Origin: Didymodactylos carnosus
Taxonomy: Eukaryota > Rotifera > Eurotatoria > Philodinida > Philodinidae
NCBI GenBank assembly: GCA_905250885.1
Contig: CAJNOQ010001216.1
Coordinates: forward strand, 1-34,467
Direction: 5' to 3'
Length of the DNA: 34,467 bases
This document shows, piece by piece, positions 23,647 through 34,467 of the stretch. Numbering within the stretch: position 1 is the first letter of the stretch; each line of letters starts with the position of its first letter. The translations under genes were made by a program, and so were the position numbers. The notes under the pieces were generated by a model, which was not told the origin of the DNA, made no database searches, and worked only from the letters and a program-made list of their open reading frames with translations.

Positions 23647-23782
23647 AACTGTAGTTATGGAAGATTTTAATTACAGAAGATACTTTTTATCCAGGGTTAC
23701 TACTACATATAGCGTATATCATATCGGTTTAACCGATATGACATACGCTATATTACGTAGTAATAAGTTAATAACTACAGTT
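23647..23782. mobile_element. Palindromic (foldback) element
   Basis: The core is nearly uninterrupted: about 23700-23730 and 23731-23762 are inverted copies centred on GGTT/AACC, with ATATAGCGTATRTCATATCGG in each arm. An outer perfect pair, AACTGTAGTTAT (23647-23658) and ATAACTACAGTT (23771-23782), shows the left arm carries about 25-30 extra bases. No coding content. Consistent with a MITE-like insertion that later acquired an internal insertion, or an arm-unequal palindrome. Confidence 0.6.
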
Positions 23783-24590
23783 TCACTTTCTCTTTTCTTT
23801 TTTGTGTTGTCAGAAGTTGCCTGCTATTTGCAGATAACTTCCAGCAATGTTCTTTTTGTTTGTTCTCTTACGTACGCGTATTATATATATATATATATAC
23901 ATTGTTTGTTTTACTTCACGGTATATCCAATGAGAAAGATTATAGAACCTCTACTGTGATACCATCTGTAATGACATTTGAGCTTGTTTTGTTCAAATTC
24001 ACTTTCAAACGTAACTTTCAAAATTTCTTTTTAAAAATCTGGATAAAGCTAATCGATTTCTTTTTGCATACTTTAACCTAGAGAATTATTAGACAACGGA
24101 AATCACGAATAAGCTGGGAGTAACCGCTTAACTGTTATGTCCGCCGACCTCCTTCAGTTTTTTCTGATCAAACGTTCGATATCAATATTTTCTTTTTCCG
24201 AGCGCACCAAAATCTATTAAGAAGACCTGTATTTTCTTTCTCATCACTAACGATAAAAGGTATTTTGATAGAGAGACATTATTATGGGAGCTGCTGATCA
24301 ATTGCTGTGCGGTTAATGTATAAAAGCTAATGAACACATTGTCAAAAAGAAGAGATTACAAATGAACATATGTTAATTCTACCGTATCTCGATATGCTAT
24401 ATTCGCTTTAAAAAACAAATAATGAAGCCTGCACATATTCATACTGGTTCGACACCTTCACATCCTAAAAGGTGGGAAAATGCTTACGCTTTCTCATTTT
24501 TATTTTTTGTTTGCTTAATTTGGTTTGCTTTTGTTCGATTTTGCGAAGAAGATTTTGCATTGGACCTAGCTACTTTTTAGAACAACGACA
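23783..24590. other. 5' flank of the V-ATPase subunit B gene
   Basis: AT-rich, with a TA dinucleotide run at about 23882-23899. Open frames through 23657-24081 cross that run and the palindrome and look like chance. No coding sequence or clear core promoter motif identified. Confidence 0.4.
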
Positions 24591-26905
<2,315 letters not shown>

Positions 26906-27472
26906 GAAACACGTTTGATTTTCAATGTGCGTGTGTCTAAAAGCATTTATTTATCCATGACGTTTATTTCATTTTTGTTTCTAAAGCTTTTTTAGTAGTG
27001 CAATACAAAAATAATTTATATTTAAAACCAAATACGGCTGGCTTTCAGTAATTTTCTTTCATCGCTCAGTCAGAGAGTTCGAAACCGGTTTTCTTCTACA
27101 GTCTTATTATTTTTTGGCCTTTTGAGTACGACTTCGTTCATCTGTTTTTTTTCTCATCGAAAATAATATTTGGGAGCTTAAACGTAAACATTTTTTGCAA
27201 ATAATTAATTGAACTTAGATTTCGTCTATCTGTATGTAACATCAGATTTTTTTTGTAGAAAACAAAAGTTTTTGCTATTATCCTAGCTAAGATCAGTTTC
27301 ACACAGTATGTTTGAATATCTTATTTTCTTTCTTCATATATTTGTGTGTGTAAGTAAATCATCAACCTTTTCCAATGTGTTTCTCGGTGTTAGAATTATT
27401 TTTTCATGAGATGTAATTTTATGTTTGTCTCTTTTTGATTATTAGGTATGTTTTTCACACGTTTTAAAGTTT
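26906..27472. other. Intergenic region downstream of the V-ATPase gene
   Basis: AT-rich 3' flank with no recognised gene. There is no canonical AATAAA close to the stop; a variant such as AATAAT near 27010 may serve. TTTTTT-rich runs dominate the rest. Confidence 0.4.
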
Positions 27473-27800
27473 CTACAGATTTATCGTTTTCAAGGCATCT
27501 GTTTGTGAGGTATTCAGATGCACCATCAGCTGTTTTTTATAGACAATATAGACACTCCATCCATGTTTTCTCACGTCTGTTAAATATTTTATACTTATTT
27601 TTGTTCTAATTCTATGCCTTCCTGTTCCCTTTGATATTTGTAAGTCCAGAATTATTCTTGTGTCTTTATTTGAGATAAAATTGGAAACAAAATCGTTTGA
27701 TTTAATAAACTGCAGTACGAAATATTGATCTTTTACTTGCTGTTCATCTTGCAAATATACATCTCTACAATAGTCGCTTACTGTTGATTCATAAAAGCTT
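27473..27800 (-). other. Unassigned open frame ending beside the minisatellite
   Basis: The minus strand is open for about 115 codons, from the inner end of the tandem repeat down to a TAG at 27473. The peptide includes QFIKSNDFVSNFISNKDTR and GRHRIRTKISIKYLTDVRKH. No ATG lies near its upstream end, so as it stands it would have to be an internal or terminal exon. No domain recognised. Amino-acid composition is plausible for a protein, but it could equally be chance in a weakly constrained region. Confidence 0.25.
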
Positions 27801-27951
27801 CGCGCTGTACCTCTACTGCTTATTTAACTCGCGCTGTACCTCTACTGCTTATTTAACTCGCGCTGTACCTCTACTGCTTATTTAACTCGCGCTGTACCTC
27901 TACTGCTTATTTAACTCGCGCTGTACCTCTACTGCTTATTTAACTCGCGCT
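27801..27951. repeat. Perfect 29-bp minisatellite, five copies plus a partial
   Basis: Five identical head-to-tail units of 29 bases start at 27801, 27830, 27859, 27888 and 27917. They are followed by the first six bases (CGCGCT) of a sixth unit. Each begins CGCGCTGTACC and ends TATTTAACT. The unit length is not a multiple of three. The lack of any difference between copies points to recent expansion or active homogenisation, or to an assembly artefact in copy number. Confidence 0.97.
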
Positions 27952-29285
27952 TTTTAATACTAAATATCATTAGGAAAAAGATATTGTGTGTATTTTTCCT
28001 AAATATATTTGATAGTTAGGACAGAGGAAGACTACCCGCCTTGCGGCTACCATTACCGGTGTAGGGCGCTGCCGTGCCAGTTTCAATAGCCCGATATCTT
28101 CCTGCAGTTTACAAGCTGCTGAAATCGAAACTCATCTCGTTACTAGTCATCAATTGCAGAAGACTAGACTAACGCATAGTTTTTGCGCTCAATTACTTGA
28201 GCTTCCCATATACACTTCGCTAACCATGTACTCGCTTTCCGGAAAACCACGAGGACTAGGCGGAGAAGTTGTATTGCACGTCACAACGTAGTGAGTATGC
28301 TGTCAAACGGGTGATCCGAGGCACTAACACATACGTAACTTGCCCAAAGTTATTACATAACTTTTGCTAGCGCCGGGGTTCGAACACAGTACCTTAGCAG
28401 CGACATACTTCGGAAGATTCCCAAAAGACAGCCTGACATAAGTACTGATCATTGGCATGTGAGCGCCAAAATTTCCACAGGTATCGGACGAGAAATCGAT
28501 CTTCAAATAGGCCATTTTTCATATTCTACCCCTTTTTGAGCTCATCCACACAACAACCGAGGAACTTGCACGAAGTGAATTCAAAAATTCTTCTATTTTT
28601 TAAGAAATTTTATTAAATAAAATTCTTCCTTATTGTGCGTATATGTTTGCACATGTTCGACAGTTATTTTGCACACGCTCTTCACTATAGATAGTACTCA
28701 ACCAGAGGACAAAAAATTCAGACATTGATTGAGCAACGTATGGGAGAAACGATGACTCATAAATACATTTCTTTCTTTTTTTTCCATAACAGACCAAAAA
28801 GATGACGCAATTTGCAAACGTATTTGTCATTACGCAAGATAGAATGTACTATATATACAGTTTCTTACCATTAACAAAACGGTTGTTGATACCAGTGGTT
28901 CGCTAGTGATATAAGACAAAATTAATAAAATTAAGGATACTTAGCTTAAATACCATACTTTCAGAATGTAAGCTTCTTGCCTGGCTAGGAAAGAGATCGG
29001 AGAACTAGATTCAATTCTTTATACAGCAAAAAAATGTGCTTGGGAAATGTTGACAGTCACTTTATCCAGACACTATACGGTTTTCTAACCATCGATTTCT
29101 TCTTTTCGTTTTACTCTGCTGTTGACAGACAAGAATAAAACTTTAAAGATTAGTCACTATATCTTAAAGGGTGTCTCATTTGTTTTTTTGTAGATCATCT
29201 ACATATTTCTCGACTTTTATATTATCTTATTTCATCAGACCAGAGCCTCCGACCTTATCTTTCCTTCGTTTCGAGTTATTATCGT
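27952..29285. other. Intergenic region with a less AT-rich, repeat-like island
   Basis: About 28020-28510 stands out as less AT-rich and contains many short inverted repeats: CGTTACTAGTC (28138-28148) against GACTAGACTAACG (28162-28174), and GCTCAA/TTGAGC (28187-28202). It also contains GGTTCGAAC (28377-28385), which resembles an RNA polymerase III B box. No open frame or full cloverleaf was found. It may be a decayed SINE-like or other transposable fragment. From 28520 to the eIF1 start the sequence is ordinary AT-rich DNA; a minus-strand open frame at 28830-28630 has no recognisable domain. Confidence 0.35.
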
Positions 29286-29775
29286 ATGACCGATCAAGAC
29301 ATAACTGAATTACGATCTGCTGATCCATTTGCGGATGTGACAGGAACAAATTCTTTAGGCGATTCTAAGGCCAGGGGTAAGTAATATCTGTCTCCCTTTG
29401 CTCCTCTCCATTATGTCTTATTTTTTGTTTCATCTTTAGGCGGCCAACGGAGTTCCAATTTAATACATATTCGTATTCAACAACGTAGTGGTAAAAAAAC
29501 ATTAACAACTGTTCAAGGTATTGGTGAAGAATTTGATAAAAAACACTTATTAAAAGCATTTAAAAAGAAATTCGCTTGTAATGGTACTGTAGTTGATCAT
29601 CAAGAATATGGAGAAGTAATACAATTACAAGGTATAAAAAGAGCTTAACAATCTTCTCAGTTAGAACTTATAAAGTTTCTTTTCTTTTTCAGGCGATCAA
29701 CGTATTTATGTTAGTCAATTCTTAAAAGACATGGGTATTGCTTCTGATGAACAATTGAAAGTACATGGTTTTTAA
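29286..29775 (+). CDS. EIF1: Eukaryotic translation initiation factor 1 (eIF1/SUI1)
   Basis: Small 40S-bound factor that, within the 43S complex, enforces start-codon selection in the cytosol. Three exons: 29286-29376, 29440-29631, 29693-29775 (introns 63 and 61 bp), 121 residues, slightly longer than the 113-residue human protein because of the N-terminal tail. The SUI1 domain follows a flexible N-terminus with the conserved DPFAD: NLIHIRIQQRSGKKTLTTVQ, GEEFDKKHLLKAFKKKFACN, GEVIQLQGDQR, and the terminal LKVHGF. All features expected of a functional eIF1 are present. The ATG at 29286 is the only suitable start before DPFAD. Confidence 0.97.
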
Positions 29776-29805
29776 CCTGAACAATTAAAACACAATTGTA
29801 ATCAA

Positions 29806-29811
29806 AATAAA
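29806..29811 (+). terminator. Candidate poly(A) signal of eIF1
   Basis: AATAAA 31 nt past the eIF1 stop codon, in a short AT-rich 3' untranslated region. Confidence 0.5.
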
Positions 29812-30163
29812 AAATCAGAAAATAGACATTTTTTTATCAAAGTACAAAAACCTTTTTTGTCTCATTTATTTATCTATCTTTCCTGGACTTTGAGAAAGTG
29901 TTATTTACTCTTTGTTGTTTTGTTGGTATAATATAACATTTATGTATTGTCTAATCCACACAATTTTTACTTCAAATGAGCATTTTTTTGATTGTGCGAC
30001 AGAAAAAAAACATAACCAAGAACATTTTTGAAAACAAAAAGCAACTGTTGGTTTTATCAAGTATTTGCTCTTTAACGTTCCTCCTAGTATTTCTCTCCTG
30101 TTTATCTAATAAAAATTCAGAAAAAAATGTGTTTTGTATATTGTTTACTATGATCAGGAAAAA
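29812..30163. other. Intergenic sequence between eIF1 and the foldback element
   Basis: AT-rich with no gene recognised. Open frames on both strands (29976-30215 plus, 30193-29972 minus) overlap each other and run into the foldback arm. They are Lys/Phe/Leu-rich low-complexity translations with no support. Confidence 0.4.
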
Positions 30164-30932
30164 TAAATGTAACCAGTGTTTGCACAAAAACACTACAACT
30201 CATTTCTCTCCTTAAGAAAAGCTTTCTTCTGAACTGAAACATGCACTTTAAAATCCACATTTCGTAAGCTTTTCAAAACTTTTTGAAAAAGTTTTCACAA
30301 TCTTTTGTTTCAGAGTTATTAATGTTTTATTGATAATCTCAAAAACTATGTTTGTATAAAGAAAGAAGACGATTTTCTACGCTGCACCGTTGATATTAAA
30401 TTGAGAATTCACTTTTTATTTGAATACCGGATTATAGGCCAGATATTTCTGTACAAAATGGTATTTCGCGCGTTTTTATGAGACTTTATTACAAAAAGTT
30501 ATCTGTACTTTTTCCAAAAATCTCATACCATATAAAACGCTGTATATAGTAAATTTTGTAAAGAAAGAGAATTTTTTGTAGAACGCTTATAATTTCTTAA
30601 AGGAAAGCCATAGTGAGGCACGCGGCATTTATCATTTTCTCGAGAAATGTTTGCTCATCAAATGAATATTATTACGCTTCCTCTGTCACAGTGGCATTAA
30701 ATTTTGTTAAAAATGATATCTTTTTTCTATGTAGAAACACAGTTTTCGAGAATATCAAGAAAACATTAATAACTCTGAAACAAAAGATTGTAAAAGCTTT
30801 TTCAAAAAATTTCGAAAAACTTACTAAATGTGGATTTCAAAATGTACGTTTCAATTCAGGAGAAATCTTTTATTAAGAAGAGAGATGAGTTTTAATTTTG
30901 TGCAAACACTTTTGCAACAAGGGTTATAAATG
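30164..30932. mobile_element. Long foldback element between eIF1 and SAE1
   Basis: The left arm, about 30176-30370, is matched by the reverse complement of about 30715-30909. Shared stretches include GTGTTTGCACAAAA, AATCCACATTT, TTTTTTGAAAAAG, ACAATCTTTTGTTT and AGAGTTATTAATGTTTT. Overall agreement is roughly eight bases in ten by eye. The match probably extends to ATAAATGTAACC on the left and its inverted counterpart near 30921-30932 on the right, with about 10 extra bases in the right arm. The roughly 345-base centre has no supported gene. An 87-codon open frame (30613-30876) lies mostly within the right arm and is not called. This is a non-autonomous inverted-repeat transposon or foldback type. 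Confidence 0.75.
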
Positions 30933-31228
30933 AAGTCTAAATCGAAGAACAGTTAGTTATACGAGGAATATTAAGAGGCACACAAGAAGAACAATAAACT
31001 TCCAAGTGAATCTGAAACGAAGCTAAGATTAGGGACCGCAGAGCTGGAGTTGGATTTGAGATGTCGAATAAAACCGTAGAGAGAAATGTCAACTTGAAAT
31101 CATCGCTGATGGTGAGAGTGTTACTTGAAAAAGTTTTAGTTTTTGAACTTATTACCAGCTTCAAGCATATTTATTTTGCGTTGTTGTCTTTACTAATGAT
31201 ATTCCTGTTGGTCTTTTTGGAGTTCAAG

Positions 31229-33578
31229 ATGACATTTGAAAATAGTGCTGATGTATTAGAAACAAATTCAATGTTAACCGATGATGAAGCCACATTATAT
31301 GATCGTCAAATACGTTTATGGGGAGCCGATGCTCAATTAAAGTACGGTTTGATTTCAACATTCTATGTTTACTTAATCTTTGATAATTTTTCTTCTCAAT
31401 TTTAGACTTCGACAAACTCGTTTATTAATTATCAATGTAAATAGTTTATCGATTGAAGTATGTAAAAATTTATGTTTAGCTGGTGTTGCTGGTATAACCA
31501 TCATGGATAATGAAAAAGTAAAACAATCGGATGTTGATCATTCTTTAACATTAACAATATCAAAAGAAAATATCAATGAATATAAAGCAGAATGTACATG
31601 TAAAATGTTACAACAATTAAATCCACGTGTACATATGCTAGCCGATTATCAAAGAACAATTGAAGAAATTGATATTAATTATTTAAATAGTTTTGATTTT
31701 GTTTGTATATTCAATCATTTTAATTACCAACAAATTTTATATTTGAATAATTTATGTCATCAAACTAAGAATAACGATAGACATATCAATTTTTTTTGTG
31801 CAGCAACATTTGGCTTATATGGTTATGTATTCAAAGATTTAGGCGAATCGTACGATTATTTCAGGTAAATATGAGCAGACTGTTTTTATTATCTCAGCAA
31901 ATTTACGGGATCAATGACAGCTTTTTTGCGAGACAAAGATCTCTCGACAAGAAATCCTAAATTCTAGTAGTAGAAGTTGCTTGTATTCTACGAATTTTTG
32001 AACAAAGCTTGTTCCATCTTTGTGGATTCGTCACAAATGAATCTTGGTTTTTCATCAAAAATTGAAATATTTGAAGTATTTACCAATAGTCAAAAGTATC
32101 TACAACCTGTATATTTTCATATTCTTCTTTGGAAGTTCTTGTAGAATACAGATGTGTTGTCAAAAGTCTCAAATATCATGGCAAATAAATTTTCTTCTCG
32201 CTGTTTACTACTTGACATGTACCTATATTTAACATTACTCTTCTTCTTTTAACATTAACTCTTCTTCTTTTTGCAAAATAAAATGTGACAATCCTATGGG
32301 ACGCTCTAAGAGAAAGCTGAAAACAAACCACATAGTGTCAAACATATGAAAAGAGTATTGTACTAACTGGCCTATTTTCAACCTTGCTACGCCTATAACT
32401 TTCTCCAGTGTTTGGACTGAAAGTTTTAATATAGTAATTCTAACGGATCAATCAGAAATAATAGCCTTCACAGTATTTTTCTTGTATCTCTGCATCCCAC
32501 AAATTCTTTGAGCTGACTGTTTTTGTAAATGATTTTTCGTTTAATTCTTTCTCTACAGAAAAGTATATTAAACATTTTTTTATATAGACTACCGTAAAAG
32601 TAAAAGAATATTGGTGAAATACTCTGAAACATTAATCTTCATCACTTTCTAACCCTAAACACAAAAATATTTATTTAAACGCAGTTTTATGCATCAAAAT
32701 AATAGTCTGATGCTCCTAAGTGTGACAGAGCTTTTGTTTGAGTCACTGTGAAAAAAACAAAATTTGGAATAGATTCTCTTAAATATTCATTGATCGTCTA
32801 AATTTTTTTTTTGTTTAAAGCGCAATTTCCCTTGGTACAGAAACACTGATCAAAGGAGAAGGTGGACATCCATCTGAATCTCAAAAAAATGAACAAATTA
32901 CAAAAAAAAATGTAAGTATTTTCAACGGAAAATGAACAGTTATGACTTCGTCAATATTGATATGAATAGGAACGAAAATTTATTACATTTGAAAAAGCAT
33001 TAAAAACAGAATGGCGACCAAGTAAACGGCGAGAAATTTATCGTTCAGGTTTAACAACATATACGTTATTAAAAGGTATTCAATGTACTTTAATATCCTC
33101 TATTCTATATATTGTTAATGATGGTAATTATTATTTAGCACTTTTGGCATTTTTTGAAAAATATCAACGTGTACCTGAATTAAAAACACACGATATTGAC
33201 ATACCAAATTTACTTTCAATTATAAAACATCTCGATCAAACAGCAACAACAAGCAAAGATATTGATAGCAGTATGAATGACAATGAATTGAATGAAGAAA
33301 TGCTAACGTAAGAAAAATATTAGTTGCTTATGTTATTCATATTCATTCTTTAGTATTTCCTTTTAGAGATATTTTAAATGACAACAACGCTGTTGCATCG
33401 ATTGTCGGTGGTGCAATGAGTCATGATATTGTTAAGGTAAGATTATTATTTCTCAATTTTTTAATTTTATAATATATTTCAATTTATTTAGGTTATATCT
33501 AAACAAGAACCAAAAGATAACTTTTTCTTTTTCAATGGTTTGTCATGTGTTGGATTATCAGTACCAATCGCTTGTTGA
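31229..33578 (+). CDS. SAE1: SUMO-activating enzyme subunit 1 (AOS1)
   Basis: Partner of SAE2/UBA2 in the heterodimeric E1 that adenylates SUMO in the nucleus; SAE1 lacks the catalytic cysteine. Seven exons: 31229-31341, 31406-31864, 32821-32911, 32970-33075, 33139-33307, 33367-33436, 33492-33578; 364 residues against about 346 in human. YDRQIRLWG at residues 24-32 is the family signature and supplies the arginine used at the active site. Other matches are FFCAATFGLYGYVFKDLGE, FEKALKTEW, ASIVGGAMSHDIVKVIS and NFFFFNGL near the C-terminus. The nucleotide-fold loop, GLKGLG in human, reads NVNSLS at residues 48-53, so its glycines are gone. I chose ATG 31229 because it puts YDRQ at the usual distance; an in-frame ATG at 31061 would add a hydrophobic extension unlike the family. 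Intron 2 is 956 bp; the others are 55-64 bp. Confidence 0.93.
31865..32820 (+). other. Long SAE1 intron 2
   Basis: GT-AG intron far longer than its neighbours. TGTATTCTAC at 31982-31991 recurs inverted at 32141-32150, with weak further pairing inside, so an old inverted-repeat insertion may explain part of the length. No embedded gene seen; a plus-strand open frame (32044-32232) has no recognisable domain. Confidence 0.4.
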
Positions 33579-33904
33579 TTTTCTTTTTCGAACTATCAAA
33601 TAGAAAGAAAAAACTCTGTCTGTCTGCTTAATATTGGTATTATAAAACGTGTATAAAAAAAAAACGCTGTTATTTCTTTTTTTGTTGTTATGTTCTCTAT
33701 GTGTATTATCTGATTTATTTTCTTGAATAAAAAAAGTTGTAGATTAGATGAGAAGTCACTTTTACAAAAACAAAATGAGTTTGTCATTTTTAGATCAGGG
33801 AAGAGTTCTTAACAGCGTGTATCAAATAAATAATCCTTTCTTGTAAAACGGGTATCTATTTGCAAAATTGTTGTGCTCTATTCTTTGTACTACTTAAACC
33901 AATT
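33579..33904. other. SAE1 3' flank
   Basis: AT-rich 3' flank with a candidate poly(A) signal AATAAA at 33726-33731, about 150 nt past the stop codon. Nothing else supported. Confidence 0.45.
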
Positions 33905-34233
33905 AGATACTTCTAAAAAAAACTAAGTCGAATATCATCAAGATTCTTGATCCTGTATGCATTTGCTGCTATGATTATAAGTTATTTTGTGTTTGTAATC
34001 ATATTTTTAATAAAATTCAACCGAATGAATTATCGGACGTTCATATTCCTGACACAATCATGATTCAGGCATTATTAAGATCCATGATTACACCAAATCC
34101 ATTATCGAATACGATTATTACCCAACTTATTCATCAACCATCATCAGATTCTTCAACAGCTATTCTAATAACAACTACTATCAGTGCGTTAGCAACCTCT
34201 TCACCTGCACGACTATGTCAATATCAATCATAG
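33905..34233 (+). pseudogene. Unassigned coding-like open frame, interrupted
   Basis: A plus-strand frame is open from a TAG just before 33905 to a TAG at about 34231. Past that stop the same frame stays open to the tandem repeat near 34345. It contains NKIQPNELSDVHIPDTIMIQ, ALLRSMITPNPLSNTIITQL and a Ser/Thr-rich part; after the stop it reads SRLVPVTSKLFNQFDFSVF. The base composition shifts away from the poly-A/T-rich flanks, as expected of coding sequence. No upstream in-frame ATG before the M of DTIMIQ, no recognised domain. It could be a relic gene, an exon of a gene continuing beyond the window, or chance. Confidence 0.3.
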
Positions 34234-34340
34234 CAGTCACGTTTAGTACCAGTAACTTCTAAACTGTTCAATCAATTCGACTTCTCAGTCTTTATCCCTG
34301 CTTATTATCAACTCATCGTCACATTCATCTCAATGGTATC

Positions 34341-34450
34341 CTCTCGTTTCGTCCCGTATTTGTTAATTAGCTCTCGTTTCGTCCCGTCTCATTTCGTCCC
34401 ACACTTGTTTCGTCCCCTCTCGTTTCGTCCCACACTCGTTTCGTCCCGTT
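34341..34450. repeat. Degenerate tandem repeat built on TTTCGTCCC
   Basis: Six occurrences of TTTCGTCCC fall within about 110 bases at the window edge, mostly inside a larger unit CTCGTTTCGTCCC followed by GT or ACA. Spacing varies (about 13-30 bases) and one copy has CTCATTTCG. It is a minisatellite-like array that may continue beyond the window. Confidence 0.8.
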
Positions 34451-34467
34451 TACATTTTCTATCATTC

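Noticed and set aside
23657-24081. Two overlapping plus-strand open frames
   Set aside because: They translate the palindrome and a TA dinucleotide run and have no protein-family features.
27801-27951. Short regular repeats resembling a CRISPR array
   Set aside because: Units are directly adjacent with no spacers, no cas genes are present, and the genes here are eukaryotic with introns. It is a minisatellite.
28370-28400. tRNA gene suggested by GGTTCGAAC
   Set aside because: Flanking bases do not form the T stem on either strand and no D-arm, anticodon arm or acceptor stem can be placed at proper distances.

Overview
The window is AT-rich nuclear DNA of a bilaterian animal. A myogenic bHLH (MyoD-family) gene fixes the metazoan origin. 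The compact genes, mostly 50-70 bp GT-AG introns, A/T-ending codon choice and a decayed intron-bearing gene copy are all compatible with a rotifer, possibly a bdelloid. That assignment is inference; nothing in the window proves the phylum.

Layout. (1) About 0.8-4.3 kb, minus strand: a three-exon myogenic regulatory factor with two long introns, followed upstream by more than 3 kb of very AT-rich non-coding sequence. (2) 7.6-10.35 kb: patches of coding-like but interrupted plus-strand sequence that I cannot assign. (3) 10.55-12.3 kb, minus: a five-exon DHHC palmitoyltransferase of the ZDHHC16 type. (4) 12.3-19.6 kb: a gene-poor stretch holding a decayed, intron-bearing ZC3H15/DFRP1-like pseudogene on the minus strand (15.7-17.0 kb) and a cluster of large foldback elements (17.64-18.9 kb). 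(5) 19.68-21.93 kb, plus: an eight-exon cytochrome b561 with a small inverted-repeat element in intron 1. (6) 21.93-24.59 kb: non-coding, with a strong palindrome and an interleaved stem arrangement. (7) 24.59-26.9 kb, plus: a twelve-exon V-type ATPase subunit B. (8) 26.9-29.28 kb: a perfect 5 x 29 bp minisatellite next to an unassigned minus-strand open frame, then a less AT-rich repeat-like island. (9) 29.29-29.78 kb, plus: eIF1. (10) 30.16-30.93 kb: a long foldback element. (11) 31.23-33.58 kb, plus: SAE1/AOS1, the small subunit of the SUMO E1, with an eroded Rossmann glycine motif. (12) 33.9-34.47 kb: an interrupted open frame running into a TTTCGTCCC-rich tandem repeat at the window edge.

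The six intact genes are unrelated housekeeping or developmental genes, each with its own transcription unit. I see no operon-like system, no defence island and no new enzymatic pathway. All six could be joined exon by exon into uninterrupted frames with consistent splice phases. The notable content is the decayed ZC3H15 copy, the density of foldback/MITE-like elements between genes, the perfect minisatellite and the unusual SAE1 nucleotide-fold motif.
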